Shown here piece by piece: positions 50,769 through 60,829 of a stretch of DNA of 64,000 bases (its first letter is position 1; each line of letters opens with the position of its first letter). The stretch is from assembly GCF_001575205.1 (NCBI RefSeq), contig NZ_LSRE01000015.1, positions 1 through 64,000 of the forward strand. The letters are read 5' to 3'. The position numbers and the translations under genes were made by a program. The notes under the pieces were generated by a model. The model worked only from the letters and a program-made list of their open reading frames with translations. It had not been told where the DNA came from and did not search any database. This DNA is from Tsukamurella pseudospumae (lineage in GTDB: Bacteria; Actinomycetota; Actinomycetes; Mycobacteriales; Mycobacteriaceae).

Positions 50769-52610
50769 GTGGAGAAGCTGCGCGCCCGTCTGGTGGTGAT
50801 CGTCGTGGTCGTCGTGGCGATGATCGCGCCTTCGGCGTGCGCGCCCGCGAACACGAACGGCCCGGGCCCCGTCGCGGTCCGGTTCGGGGCCGCGCTCGCG
50901 GACAAGGACTTCGACGGGGCCGCGGCGCTGACGACCTCCCCGGACGCCGCTGAGGCGGCGCTGCGCGCGGCGTTCGACGGCCTGCAGGCCCGGGGTGTGC
51001 AGATCAAGGTCGGTCAGGTGCGCACCACCGGCGCCACCAGCGAGGTCGAGTACGAGTACGTGTGGGACCTGCCCGCCGACGCGGGGCGGTCCGGCCGCAC
51101 CTGGGACTACCGCGGATCGCTCACGAGCATCCAGGAGAACGGGCAGTGGAAGGTGCGGTGGGCGCCGTCCGTCCTGCACCCGCGGCTCGGCGCCAACCAG
51201 ACCATGGTGCTGCGCTCGCTCGCCGCGACCAAGGCGCCGGTGAACTCCGCGTCCGGCGGGGCCGTGCTCGTGCCGGGCGTGATCAATCGCATCCGGCTCG
51301 AGGCGTCGAAGGTCCCTGCGCCGACCACGGTGCTCGACGTCGCGGGGCAGTTGGTGCGCGCGTTGCAGCCGATCGTTCCGGGTCTGGACCCGGTGCAGAT
51401 CACCGAGCAGGCGACCTCGTTGCGCGCGCCCTACGTGGTGGCCTCGGTGAACCAGGCCGACCTGCGCAAGCTCGCCGGGGACGTCACGGCGCTGCCCGGC
51501 GTCACGCTGGTCGAGCAGGCCGACCTGGTGCCCACCGACCGCACCTTCGCGCCCGCGCTGATGTCGTCGATCAAGAAGAACGTCACGGGCGACCTCGCGG
51601 GCAAGGACGGCTGGGAGGTGATCGCGCAGGCCGACACCGGGGCGCGCGTGACGACCCTCTCCTCGACGGCGCCGCAGACGGCGTCCGCGGCCACCGTGAG
51701 CATCTCGCCGCTCGCCCAGGCGGCGGCGCAGGCCGCGGTCGACACCCGGCGCGACAGGCAGGCGATGATGGTCGTGATCCAGCCGTCCACGGGCAACGTG
51801 CTCGCCGTCGCGCAGAACCCCGAGGCCGACAAGTTCGGTTCGCTCGCCACCACCGGCCAGTATCCGCCGGGTTCCACCGGCAAGATCGTCACGGCCACCG
51901 CGGCGATCTCCACGGGCCTCGCGACGCCGGACACGATCGTCCCGTGCCCCGGCACCATCACGATCGGCGAGCGATCCGTGCCGAACTACAACGAGTTCTC
52001 CCTCGGTGACGTCACGATGCAGCGAGCCTTCGCCCGCTCGTGCAACACCAGTTTCGCGTTCCTCGGCGCGAAGATGAAGCCGGATGCTCTGCACACCGCC
52101 GCCGCCGAGTTGGGGATCGGGCCCGAGTACACGATCGCCGCGCTCCCGGTCTCGTCCGGTCAGTACCCGCTGCCGAAGGCGATGGTGAACCAGGTGGAGG
52201 ACAGCTTCGGCCAGGGCGAGGTCCTGGTGAGCCCGTTCTCGATGGCCCTCGCGGTGGCCTCCGTCGCGCACGGCGGGGCAGTGACCCCGCAGCTGATGCT
52301 CGGCAAGCCCACGAAGGTCGACGGGGAGCGGCCCCCGCTGGATCCGAAGGCCGTCGACGGGGTGCGGGCCATGATGCGCGAGGTGGTCGCCTCGGGCACC
52401 GCCGAGCTCATCCGCGGCGCCGGCGACGTCCTCGGCAAGACCGGTGAGGCGGAGGTCGACGGTGGTTCTCACGCCTGGTTCGTCGGCTACCGCGGCGACC
52501 TGGCCTTCGCCACCCTCGTCGTCCTCGGCGGCAGCTCCGACAACGCCGTCGCGGTGACGAAGCAGTTCTTCGACCGGTTCGACGCACCGGTCTCCGCCGT
52601 CCCGAACTGA
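50769..52610 (+). CDS. Penicillin-binding transpeptidase lipoprotein
   Basis: The 613-residue protein begins with a hydrophobic segment (about 7-20) and a lipobox-like APSAC, then an NTF2-like MecA_N domain (about 30-140), a dimerisation region (about 145-300) and a transpeptidase domain. Active-site motifs are Ser369/Lys372 (PPGSTGK), Ser424 (RSCNTS) and Lys557 (GKTGEAE). It corresponds to mycobacterial PBP-lipo (Rv2864c type) and cross-links peptidoglycan outside the membrane. TAGCCT (50757-50762) ends six bases before GTG 50769. Confidence 0.92.
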   Translation: MEKLRARLVVIVVVVVAMIAPSACAPANTNGPGPVAVRFGAALADKDFDGAAALTTSPDAAEAALRAAFDGLQARGVQIKVGQVRTTGATSEVEYEYVWDLPADAGRSGRTWDYRGSLTSIQENGQWKVRWAPSVLHPRLGANQTMVLRSLAATKAPVNSASGGAVLVPGVINRIRLEASKVPAPTTVLDVAGQLVRALQPIVPGLDPVQITEQATSLRAPYVVASVNQADLRKLAGDVTALPGVTLVEQADLVPTDRTFAPALMSSIKKNVTGDLAGKDGWEVIAQADTGARVTTLSSTAPQTASAATVSISPLAQAAAQAAVDTRRDRQAMMVVIQPSTGNVLAVAQNPEADKFGSLATTGQYPPGSTGKIVTATAAISTGLATPDTIVPCPGTITIGERSVPNYNEFSLGDVTMQRAFARSCNTSFAFLGAKMKPDALHTAAAELGIGPEYTIAALPVSSGQYPLPKAMVNQVEDSFGQGEVLVSPFSMALAVASVAHGGAVTPQLMLGKPTKVDGERPPLDPKAVDGVRAMMREVVASGTAELIRGAGDVLGKTGEAEVDGGSHAWFVGYRGDLAFATLVVLGGSSDNAVAVTKQFFDRFDAPVSAVPN

Positions 52611-52681
52611 GCGCCGCGGAGAGGGTTCGCGGGGCGGGCACTGCGGGACGTATGCGCTCCGGATTTCCGGCTATGAAATCC

Positions 52682-52899
52682 TGACCGCCAGTGACGGAAC
52701 GGACGGCATGTCGAGCCCGTCGGACTCGAGGCAGGCCTGACGGCTCAGTAGGGCGCCGCGATTCCCGGCCAGGACGTCGATACCTTCCTCCCGCGGGAGG
52801 TTTTCACTCGATATCGGGTTGCAGCCCGATGATCTGGCAGTAGCTCCCGCGGGAACTTCCGCCGGGCACCATGGATGTCCGCTTTGTCACTGGCGGTCA
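52682..52899. mobile_element. Candidate MITE, 218 bp with about 30-bp inverted termini
   Basis: TGACCGCCAGTGAC at 52682-52695 is perfectly inverted at 52886-52899. The match continues inward with a few mismatches through GCGGACNNCCATG-like sequence for about 30 bp. The interior has no gene but holds a perfect palindrome CCTCCCGCGGGAGG (52787-52800), a related CTCCCGCGGGAA site (about 52846-52857) and an ATCGGG-N6-CCCGAT hairpin. TGA...TCA ends are common in insertion sequences. I see no obvious target-site duplication. It lies between the PBP gene and map; in Mycobacterium this spot also holds accessory genes. The rest of 52611-53043 shows no gene. Confidence 0.6.
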
Positions 52900-53043
52900 C
52901 GGTTGCATAGTCGCTCCCCGGCGGTGTGGTCCGCTTCGCGGCGAGGGTGGACACCTGCCGCCGCCGCGAACCCTCGCACCTCCCCGCGCCCGCCCGTGCC
53001 CGCCCGTGCCCGCGCACCGTCGGGCGCCCGATACGCTGGTGCG

Positions 53044-53913
53044 ATGACCCGCGCTGCACTGGTTCCCGGCACCGTATCGCCCCGTCTGGCCGTCCCCGCG
53101 AAGATCGTGCGGCCCGAGTACGTCGACAAGCCGTCGGCGAACGAGGGGAACGAGCCGTGGGTGCAGACGAGCGAGACCATCGAGAAGATGCGCCTGGCGT
53201 CGCGGATCGCGGCCGACGCGCTGCAGGCCGCGGGTGCTGAGGTACGGCCCGGCGTCACGACCGATCACCTGGACCGGGTGGCGCACGAGTACATGCTCGA
53301 CCACGGCGCCTACCCCTCGACGCTGGGCTACCGCGGCTTCCCCAAGAGCTGCTGCACCAGCCTCAACGAGGTGATCTGCCACGGCATCCCGGACTCGACC
53401 GTGATCGAGGACGGCGACATCGTCAACATCGACGTCACCGCGTACATCGACGGCGTGCACGGCGACACCAATGCGACCTTCCTCGCCGGGGACGTCTCCG
53501 AGGAGCATCGCCTGCTGGTCGAGCGGACGCACACCGCGACGATGCGGGCGATCAAGGCCGTCAAGCCCGGTCGGGAGCTCAACGTGGTGGGGCGCGTCAT
53601 CGAGTCCTACGCGAACCGCTTCGGCTACAGCGTGGTCCGCGACTTCACCGGCCACGGCATCGGCGAGACCTTCCACAACGGACTGGTCGTGCTGCACTAC
53701 GACGCGCCGAACGTCGAGACGGTGCTCGAGCCCGGCATGGTCTTCACCATCGAGCCCATGATCAACCTCGGCGGCCTCGACTACGAGATCTGGTCCGACG
53801 GCTGGACCGTGGCCACCAGCGACAAGAAGTGGACGGCCCAGTTCGAGCACACCCTGGTCGTCACCGAGGACGGCGCCGAGATCCTCACCCTGCCGAGCGA
53901 TTCCGCCGCCTAG
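53044..53913 (+). CDS. map: Methionine aminopeptidase, type I with N-terminal extension
   Basis: The 289-residue enzyme removes the initiator Met. The catalytic pita-bread domain has the metal ligands in [38 protein letters not shown] and [11 protein letters not shown]. An N-terminal 40-residue extension with [18 protein letters not shown] is the type 1c pattern of actinobacteria. TACGCT (53032-53037) ends six bases before ATG 53044, suggesting leaderless translation. The CDS ends four bases before cobQ. Confidence 0.94.
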   Translation: MTRAALVPGTVSPRLAVPAKIVRPEYVDKPSANEGNEPWVQTSETIEKMRLASRIAADALQAAGAEVRPGVTTDHLDRVAHEYMLDHGAYPSTLGYRGFPKSCCTSLNEVICHGIPDSTVIEDGDIVNIDVTAYIDGVHGDTNATFLAGDVSEEHRLLVERTHTATMRAIKAVKPGRELNVVGRVIESYANRFGYSVVRDFTGHGIGETFHNGLVVLHYDAPNVETVLEPGMVFTIEPMINLGGLDYEIWSDGWTVATSDKKWTAQFEHTLVVTEDGAEILTLPSDSAA

Positions 53914-53917
53914 CGCG

Positions 53918-55447
53918 ATGGAGCTGCACGGCGCCCTCCTCATCGCCGGCGCCACCTCCGACGCCGGGAAGTCCACCGTCACGGCCGGACTGTGCCGTCT
54001 GCTCGCCCGGCGGGGTGTGCGGGTCGCGCCGTTCAAGGCGCAGAACATGTCCAACAACTCCGTCGCCACCGTCGAGGCCGACGGCACGAGCGGCGAGATC
54101 GGCCGGGCCCAGGCGACCCAGGCCCTCGCGTGCGGCCTGGCACCGTCGACCCGGTTCAACCCCGTCCTGCTCAAGCCGGGCAGTGACCGCCGCAGCCAGC
54201 TGGTCCTGCACGGCCGCGCCGTCGGCGACGTGGGCGCCCGCGACTACATCACCCGCCGGCAGTGGCTGCTCGACGAGGTGACGACCACACTGAACACACT
54301 GCGCGAGGAGTTCGACGTGGTGCTCTGCGAGGGCGCCGGCAGCCCCGCCGAGATCAACCTGCGCGCCACCGACATCGCGAACATGGGCCTCGCCCGCGCC
54401 GCGGACCTGCCGACGCTGATCGTCGGCGACATCGACCGCGGGGGAGTGCTCGCGCACCTCGCGGGCACCGTCGCCGTGATGCCGCCGGAGGACCAGCGCC
54501 TCGTGTACGGCTTCCTCGTCAACCGCTTCCGCGGCGATGTCTCTCTCCTCGAGCCCGGCCTCGAGCAGCTCGAGGCGATCACGAGGCGCCCGACCCTCGG
54601 CGTGCTCCCGTACCTCACCGATCTCCGGCTCGACGCCGAGGACTCCCTCGCCGCGCTCGGCACGGACCTCGTCGGCCGCGGATCGACCGCCCCGGACCCG
54701 ATCACCGTCGCCGCGATCGCCCTGCCCCGCGTCTCCAACACCACCGACGTCGAGGCGCTGGCCGTCGAGCCGGGCCTGACGGCCCGCTGGACCACCCGCC
54801 CCGCCGACGTCCTCGCCGCCGACCTCGTCGTCCTCCCCGGCACGAAGAGCACCGTCGGCGACCTGGCCTGGCTCAGGGACACCGGCCTCGCGGACGCCCT
54901 GATCCGACGGGCCGCCGCCGGCGGGCCGGTCGTCGGTATCTGCGGCGGCTACCAGATGCTCGGCCGCACGATCGCCGACCCCACCGGGGTCGAGGCACCG
55001 TCGGGCACCCGGGTCGAGGGGCTCGGCATCCTCGACCTCGACGTCGAGTTCGCGTCCGAGAAGACCGTTCGGAACGTCGCGGGGATCGGCCTGGGTGTGC
55101 CCGCGGCGGGCTACGAGATCCACCACGGCACCGTCGTCCGGACCGCGGAAAGCCCTGCGCTGCAGGGGCCCGACGGTGCCGAGGGCGCGCTGAACGGCGC
55201 CGTGCTGGGTACCCACTGGCACGGGCTCTTCGGATCGGACGGCTTCCGCCGGGAGTACCTGCGCCACGTGTTCGGGAACCGGGACCTCGGCCCGACCGTG
55301 AATTACGACGGTGCCCGGCTCGCCCAGCTCGACGTGATCGCCGACGCGATCGAGGAGCACTGCGATGTCGATGCGGTCCTGCGTCCACTGCGTTCCGAGG
55401 GCGCGTTTTCGGCGATCCTGCCGTCCATTCGGATCATCAGTGACTAG
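53918..55447 (+). CDS. cobQ: Cobyric acid synthase
   Basis: The 509-residue enzyme amidates four side chains of adenosylcobyrinic diamide in cobalamin synthesis. It has the P-loop-like [17 protein letters not shown], the [11 protein letters not shown] and [21 protein letters not shown] motifs, and a C-terminal class-I glutamine amidotransferase domain with nucleophile Cys in [11 protein letters not shown] and His in [13 protein letters not shown] 53918 follows map by four bases. Other corrin genes lie at 60.8-64 kb. Confidence 0.94.
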   Translation: MELHGALLIAGATSDAGKSTVTAGLCRLLARRGVRVAPFKAQNMSNNSVATVEADGTSGEIGRAQATQALACGLAPSTRFNPVLLKPGSDRRSQLVLHGRAVGDVGARDYITRRQWLLDEVTTTLNTLREEFDVVLCEGAGSPAEINLRATDIANMGLARAADLPTLIVGDIDRGGVLAHLAGTVAVMPPEDQRLVYGFLVNRFRGDVSLLEPGLEQLEAITRRPTLGVLPYLTDLRLDAEDSLAALGTDLVGRGSTAPDPITVAAIALPRVSNTTDVEALAVEPGLTARWTTRPADVLAADLVVLPGTKSTVGDLAWLRDTGLADALIRRAAAGGPVVGICGGYQMLGRTIADPTGVEAPSGTRVEGLGILDLDVEFASEKTVRNVAGIGLGVPAAGYEIHHGTVVRTAESPALQGPDGAEGALNGAVLGTHWHGLFGSDGFRREYLRHVFGNRDLGPTVNYDGARLAQLDVIADAIEEHCDVDAVLRPLRSEGAFSAILPSIRIISD

Positions 55448-55458
55448 CGTTAGCGATC

Positions 55459-56292
55459 ATGGGGATCGATTCAGCGCAGACGGTGCAGGTGCCTGCGGGC
55501 TCGTGGACCTTCGACGTGTCGGTCGGGGGGTCTGAGCACGGCGTACCCGTTCTGCTGCTGCACGGCTTCCCGCAGACGGAGGAGTGCTTCGACCAGGTCC
55601 GCGAACGCCTGCACGAGGCGGGGCTGCGGACCATCGCGCCGCGCCAGCGCGGCTACAGTCCCGGTGCGCGGCCGCTGGGCGCCGATCAGTACACGATGAA
55701 GCACCTCGCGGAGGACGCCGCCCGCATCCTCGACGCGCTCGAGGTGCCGTACGCGCACGTCGTCGGGCACGGGCTGGGCGCCACCGTCGCCTGGCACTTC
55801 GCCGCCGCCTACCCGCTGCGCGCGATGAGCCTGACCGCCGTCTCCTTCGGTCATCCGTCGGCGTTCGGCGCGGCGATGGCCACCGATCAGGATCAGCGGC
55901 AGCGCTCCCGCTACCTCGAGCTGTTCCTGCAGGCCGGCGCCGCGGAGAAGGCGCTGCTCGACAACAACGCGCGCACCCTGCTGGCCACCGCGCCGGGCGG
56001 CGGCATCGAGGCGCTCGCCGACGAGCAGGCACTGACGGCCGCCCTGAACTGGTACCGGGCGAACCTCGTGCCCGGCGGGGAGGGGCTGGACTGCCCGGTC
56101 ATCGAGGTCCCGACGACGCTGGTGTGGGGCAACCGCGACGCGATCGCCGGTGCCGCGCAGGCCAAGGGCACCGCCCACTACCTCCGCGCCGACTACCGCC
56201 TGTCCGAGGTGCCCGACGGTGACCATTGGCTCCCGCTGCGCGCCCCCGCGGCGCTGGCCTCGGAGATCGCGCTGCGCACGCTCCGGAACTGA
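55459..56292 (+). CDS. Alpha/beta hydrolase, epoxide-hydrolase-like, lacking the usual nucleophile
   Basis: The 277-residue protein has the epoxide-hydrolase-type fold: LLLHGFPQTEECFDQV (HGxP oxyanion motif), APRQRGYSPGARP and a cap domain. At the nucleophile elbow it reads VVGHGLGATVAW, with Gly105 where an Asp or Ser is expected. The late His (VPDGDHWLP) and acidic residue (NRDAIAG) remain. It may be catalytically dead, or use another residue. It follows cobQ by 11 bases. Confidence 0.8.
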   Translation: MGIDSAQTVQVPAGSWTFDVSVGGSEHGVPVLLLHGFPQTEECFDQVRERLHEAGLRTIAPRQRGYSPGARPLGADQYTMKHLAEDAARILDALEVPYAHVVGHGLGATVAWHFAAAYPLRAMSLTAVSFGHPSAFGAAMATDQDQRQRSRYLELFLQAGAAEKALLDNNARTLLATAPGGGIEALADEQALTAALNWYRANLVPGGEGLDCPVIEVPTTLVWGNRDAIAGAAQAKGTAHYLRADYRLSEVPDGDHWLPLRAPAALASEIALRTLRN

Positions 56293-56297
56293 TCCGG

Positions 56298-57707
56298 CTA
56301 GTCGTCCTTCGACAACCCCAGCAGCGCGTTCTCCACGAGCTCCGGCAGGGCGGGGTGGATCCAGTACTGCCCCCGCGCGAACTCGAGTGCGGGGATCGAG
56401 AAGGACATCGCGGTGATCGCCGACTGGATCAGCGTCGACGCCTGCGGCCCCACGATGTGCGCGCCCACGAGCAGCCCCGTCGAGCGGTCCGCGACGAGCT
56501 TGCAGACGCCCGCGACGTCGCCCATCGCCCACCCGTAGGCGACGTCGGCGTACTTCTGCACGGCCACGGCCACGTCGATGCCCTCGGCGCGGGCGACCGC
56601 CTCGTTCAGTCCGACCGACGCGACCTGCGGGTGCGAGAACACCGCGCCCGGAACGAACCGGTGGTCCGAGGTCGCGGCCGGGGCGTCCCAGCCGGACAGC
56701 AGGTTCTCCGCGGTGACCCGGGCTTCGTGGTTGGCGACGTGCCGGAGCGGGAACCGCGTGCTCACGTCGCCGAGCGCCCACACGCCGCGCACGGACGTGC
56801 GCTGGTGCTCGTCGACGGGGATGCGCCCGGCATCGTCGAGTTCGATCCCGATGGCCGAGGTCGAGAGCGTGTCGCCGTTGGGCGTGCGGCCCGTCGCGAC
56901 GAGCAGGACGTCGCCGGCCACCGTCGAGCCGTCCGTGAGGTCGACCTCGACGCCGTCCCCGACGGCGCGCGTCGCCGTCACCTCGGTGCTCAGCCGCACG
57001 TCCCACTTCTCGGAGACGAGCTCGGTGAACAGCTCGGAGATCGTCTCGTCCTGCGAGCGCAGCAGGCGCGGGCCCCGCGCGACGACGGTGACCCGTGCCC
57101 CGAGACCGGCGAAGACGTGCGCGAACTCGGCGGCGATGTACCCGCTGCCCACGATGATGACGTGCCCGGGCAGAGCGTCGAGCCGCATGATCGAGTCGCT
57201 GGTGTGGAACGGCGCGGTGCCCGCGGTGAACACGGGCGGGACGACCGCCCGTGACCCCGCGGCGATGACGACCTCGCGCCCGGTCACCACGGTGCCGTCG
57301 GCCAGTTCCAGACGGTGCAGGCCGTCGGGCGAGGAGGGCAGGAACCGAGCCTCCTGCTGGAAGACGGTGATGTTGGGGCACTTCTCGACCCGGTACCGCA
57401 GGCCCCCGGCCGCGTACCGGTCGATCCGCCCGAAGACGCGGTCCCGGATGTCCGCCCAGCGGGTCCCGGTGACCTCGGCGTCGACGCCCAGTGCTCCGGC
57501 CTCGCGCGCCTCCTCGGCGACGTCCGCGGGGTACACGAACATCTTCGTGGGGATGCAGCCCACGTTCAGGCAGGTGCCGCCGAACGCACCGTTGTAGGCC
57601 GTCCCCTTGTCGACGATCGCGACGGTCCGGTCGTCGAAGCGGTGATCGGGGATGGTGTTTCCGGCTCCCGACCCGATGATGACGAGGTCGAACACCTGCT
57701 CGTCCAT
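56298..57707 (-). CDS. mtr: Mycothione reductase
   Basis: The 469-residue flavoprotein disulfide reductase has IIGSGAGN (FAD), the redox pair Cys46/Cys51 in [13 protein letters not shown], the NADPH motif [26 protein letters not shown] and the C-terminal [14 protein letters not shown] with the active-site His. These fit mycothione reductase (Rv2855 type), which keeps mycothiol reduced, better than lipoamide dehydrogenase. The neighbours (downstream hydrolase, mqo, GNAT) match the mycobacterial order. Confidence 0.92.
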   Translation of the reverse strand: MDEQVFDLVIIGSGAGNTIPDHRFDDRTVAIVDKGTAYNGAFGGTCLNVGCIPTKMFVYPADVAEEAREAGALGVDAEVTGTRWADIRDRVFGRIDRYAAGGLRYRVEKCPNITVFQQEARFLPSSPDGLHRLELADGTVVTGREVVIAAGSRAVVPPVFTAGTAPFHTSDSIMRLDALPGHVIIVGSGYIAAEFAHVFAGLGARVTVVARGPRLLRSQDETISELFTELVSEKWDVRLSTEVTATRAVGDGVEVDLTDGSTVAGDVLLVATGRTPNGDTLSTSAIGIELDDAGRIPVDEHQRTSVRGVWALGDVSTRFPLRHVANHEARVTAENLLSGWDAPAATSDHRFVPGAVFSHPQVASVGLNEAVARAEGIDVAVAVQKYADVAYGWAMGDVAGVCKLVADRSTGLLVGAHIVGPQASTLIQSAITAMSFSIPALEFARGQYWIHPALPELVENALLGLSKDD

Positions 57708-57708
57708 G

Positions 57709-58701
57709 TCAGGCCTCGATCTCCCGGGCGAGCCAGGCGCCGAGCTCGGCGTAGGCGCGATCGCGCGCCGGCTGCACGGAGAGGAAGACGTCGTGCTTGG
57801 CGTCCTCGACGGGGACCACGGAGAGGCGGCCGCCGAGCGCGCCGGACCACTTGGCGATCTGCCGGGTGTCGAGCACGACATCGGCCCGGCCGGCCTCATC
57901 GCTCCACTCCTTCGGGGCGAAGCTCTTCGTCGAGCGCAGCACCAACGACGGGACGCCGATGTCCAGCCCGCGGTGCAGCAGGCTGTGCGCCACGCGGACC
58001 GCGCGCAGCCAGCCGAAGCGGACCGGGAATCCCTCGATCGGCTTGATCCGGGTGTCGAAGTCGAACTCCCCGTGCTCGCTGATGTGAACGGTCTGGCCGT
58101 AGACGCCGACCGCCTCGACGGGGACGACGCGCGTGCCCACGGCCTTGCCGATGAGCTTGACCACCGGCGTCGCGACCTCGCGCAGCACCACCGAGCCCTG
58201 CAGGTCGAACCAGGGGCTGTCGAGGACGAGGCCCACGATCGGGGCGGTCCGGCCGGCCTTGCGGCGCCGATCCAGCCACAGGGGGGTGATCAGGCCGCCG
58301 GTGGAGTGCGCCGCCACGACGACGCCGAGGCCGGGGTGCTCCTGCTCGATGGCCGCGACCGCGAGGTCGAGCTCGCGGTCGTAGACCGTGAAGTCGGTCG
58401 CGTAGTGCGCCGACTGGCCCTCTCGCAGCGAGCGTCCGCACTTGCGCAGGTCGAGTGCGTAGAACGCGTAACCGCGGTCGGCGAAGTACTCCGCGACCCC
58501 GGTCTGGAAGAAGTAGTCCGAGAACCCGTGGACCCAGAGCACCGCGTGCTGCGGGTCCTTCGGGCCCGAGACGTGCTTGACCAGCGTCGCCACGACATCG
58601 CCGCCCGGTTCGCCGTCCGGGTCCGGGCCCAGCTCGAAGGTGTGGGCGCGAAAGTCGTCGCCGAGGATGTCGGGGGAGTAGGTCAGCTCAGTGGTCGCCA
58701 C
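57709..58701 (-). CDS. Alpha/beta hydrolase (Rv2854-like)
   Basis: The 330-residue protein has a serine-hydrolase fold: [25 protein letters not shown] and the nucleophile elbow AAHSTGGLI. The late [11 protein letters not shown] supplies the His. It resembles lysophospholipase/monoacylglycerol-lipase-like enzymes and is the conserved neighbour of mtr, whose start lies one base past its stop. ACTGTA (58708-58713), that is TACAGT on this strand, ends six bases before the GTG start. Confidence 0.85.
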   Translation of the reverse strand: MATTELTYSPDILGDDFRAHTFELGPDPDGEPGGDVVATLVKHVSGPKDPQHAVLWVHGFSDYFFQTGVAEYFADRGYAFYALDLRKCGRSLREGQSAHYATDFTVYDRELDLAVAAIEQEHPGLGVVVAAHSTGGLITPLWLDRRRKAGRTAPIVGLVLDSPWFDLQGSVVLREVATPVVKLIGKAVGTRVVPVEAVGVYGQTVHISEHGEFDFDTRIKPIEGFPVRFGWLRAVRVAHSLLHRGLDIGVPSLVLRSTKSFAPKEWSDEAGRADVVLDTRQIAKWSGALGGRLSVVPVEDAKHDVFLSVQPARDRAYAELGAWLAREIEA

Positions 58702-58875
58702 GGGTTCACTGTAGTGAGCGCGGCCGGATCCGGGTCAGCGGGAGACGTGAGTCGCAGCGACCGGTGGGACTGCACGGTGTGCCGCGCGCCGTCGCAGTGC
58801 CCCGGAGTAAGGTTCTCGCCCAGAAGGGGGACCCGCGCTGCGGGCCCCGCCCCACGTCGAGGAGTGAACAACCAG

Positions 58876-60372
58876 ATGGCCCGTAACGTGATCAGCACGG
58901 ACGTCGCGCTCGTCGGAGCGGGAATCATGAGCGCCACGCTCGGCACCCTGATCCGCAAGCTGGAGCCCAGCTGGTCGGTGACCGTGTTCGAGGCGCTCGA
59001 TGCCGCCGCCGCCGAGTCGTCCGATCCGTGGAACAACGCGGGTACCGGACATTCCGCGCTCTGCGAGCTGAACTACACCCCGCAGGCCGCCGACGGCTCC
59101 GTCGACATCTCCAAGGCCATCACGATCAACGAGCAGTTCCAGGTCTCGCGCCAGTTCTGGTCGTACGCGGTCGACGCCGGCGTCCTCGACGATCCGTCGG
59201 ACTTCATCAACCCCATCCCGCACGCCAGCTTCGTGCACGGCGCCGACAACGTCGAGTACCTCCGCAAGCGCTACGACGCGCTCTCCGGGCAGACGCTGTT
59301 CGAGGGCATGGAGTTCTTCACCGACCCGGCCACCTTCAGCGAGCGCCTGCCGATCATGGCCGCGGGCCGCAACTTCGGCGACCCGGTCGCCGTGAACTGG
59401 TACGAGGGCGGCACCGACGTCGATTTCGGCTCGCTGACCAAGAAGCTGATCAACTACGTCGGCAAGGGCGGCGCGGTCCACTTCGGGACCAAGGTCACGA
59501 ACCTCAAGCGCACCACGGACGGCTGGCGCCTGACGATCAAGAACCTGCGCACCCACGAGGTGTCCTACGTCGACGCGCGCTTCGTCTTCGTCGGTGCCGG
59601 CGGCGGTGCGCTGCCGCTGCTGCAGAAGTCGGGCATCAAGGAGGCCAAGGGTTTCGGCGGCTTCCCCGTCTCGGGCCAGTTCTTCCGCTGCAGCAACCCC
59701 GAGCTCATCGACCATCACGCCGCGAAGGTGTACGGCAAGGCGGCCGTGGGCGCGCCCCCGATGTCGGTGCCGCACTTGGACACCCGCGTCATCGAGGGCA
59801 ACAAGGGGCTGCTGTTCGGCCCGTACGCCGGGTTCTCGCCGAAGTTCCTCAAGGCCGGCCAGTACACCGACCTGCCCCTGTCGGTGAAGCCCAACAACCT
59901 CCTCCCGATGATGGCCGTGGGCCTCAAGGAGATGGGCCTGACCAAGTACCTCATCGGCGAGCTCATGCAGTCGCCGGCGGACCGCGTCAAGACCCTCTCC
60001 GAGTTCGTGCCCCGCGCCGAGGGCCAGGACTGGGAGCTCATCACCGCCGGTCAGCGTGTCCAGGTCATCCGTAAGGGCCCGGGTGGCGGCAACCTCGAGT
60101 TCGGTACCGCGGTCATCGCCGCCGACGACGAGTCGATCGCCGGCCTGCTCGGCGCCTCGCCGGGCGCCTCGACCGCCGTTCCGGCGATGCTCGACGTGCT
60201 CAGCAAGTGCTTCCCCAAGCATATGCAGGCGTGGAAGCCGCTGCTGCAGGAGATGATTCCGTCGTACGGCACGACGCTCAACGACAACAAGCAGCTGTTC
60301 ACCCAGGTCTGGGACTGGACCGACCGCACGCTGCAGCTGGCCCCGGGCGTCGGGGCCGACGCGCAGGGCTGA
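58876..60372 (+). CDS. mqo: Malate:quinone oxidoreductase
   Basis: The 498-residue peripheral membrane flavoenzyme oxidises malate to oxaloacetate and reduces quinone. FAD binding is at [51 protein letters not shown] and [10 protein letters not shown] are typical Mqo blocks. It is full length. AGGAGTG precedes ATG 58876 by ribosome-binding-site distance. No GACGGTGC octamer occurs in the gene. Confidence 0.95.
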   Translation: MARNVISTDVALVGAGIMSATLGTLIRKLEPSWSVTVFEALDAAAAESSDPWNNAGTGHSALCELNYTPQAADGSVDISKAITINEQFQVSRQFWSYAVDAGVLDDPSDFINPIPHASFVHGADNVEYLRKRYDALSGQTLFEGMEFFTDPATFSERLPIMAAGRNFGDPVAVNWYEGGTDVDFGSLTKKLINYVGKGGAVHFGTKVTNLKRTTDGWRLTIKNLRTHEVSYVDARFVFVGAGGGALPLLQKSGIKEAKGFGGFPVSGQFFRCSNPELIDHHAAKVYGKAAVGAPPMSVPHLDTRVIEGNKGLLFGPYAGFSPKFLKAGQYTDLPLSVKPNNLLPMMAVGLKEMGLTKYLIGELMQSPADRVKTLSEFVPRAEGQDWELITAGQRVQVIRKGPGGGNLEFGTAVIAADDESIAGLLGASPGASTAVPAMLDVLSKCFPKHMQAWKPLLQEMIPSYGTTLNDNKQLFTQVWDWTDRTLQLAPGVGADAQG

Positions 60373-60376
60373 GCCC

Positions 60377-60829
60377 GTGCGCCGCGCCACCGGCGACACC
60401 CTCGACGCGAGCACCCTCCACGCGCTGCTGAAGCTGCGCGCGGAGGTGTTCATCGCCGAACAGCAGAGCCCCTGGCTGGACATCGACGGGCGCGACCTCG
60501 ATCCGTCGACGATCCACTTCTGGCTGCCCGACGGTGCGCCCGGGTCCGGCCCGGGTCGTGACGTCGTGGCGACGGTGCGGCTCACCGCCGAGGGACCTGG
60601 CCTGGCCCGGATCGGTCGGGTGTGCGCGGCACCGTCGGCCCGCGGGCAGGGGCTGATCGGCCTGCTGATGGCGGCCGCGCTCGACGAGCTCGGCGAACGG
60701 GCGTGCCTGCTGGAGGCGCAGTCCCACCTGGAACCGATGTACGCGAAGTACGGATTCGCCCGTGAGGGAGACGAGTTCGTCGAGGACGGGATCCCGCACG
60801 TCCCGATGAGGAGGCCGGCACGTGATTGA
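60377..60829 (+). CDS. GNAT acetyltransferase, ElaA-like
   Basis: The 150-residue protein has the ElaA-type GNAT layout: [51 protein letters not shown] (acetyl-CoA loop) and [29 protein letters not shown]. It follows mqo by four bases, and its end overlaps the chelatase-like gene by eight bases. The acceptor is unknown. Confidence 0.88.
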   Translation: MRRATGDTLDASTLHALLKLRAEVFIAEQQSPWLDIDGRDLDPSTIHFWLPDGAPGSGPGRDVVATVRLTAEGPGLARIGRVCAAPSARGQGLIGLLMAAALDELGERACLLEAQSHLEPMYAKYGFAREGDEFVEDGIPHVPMRRPARD

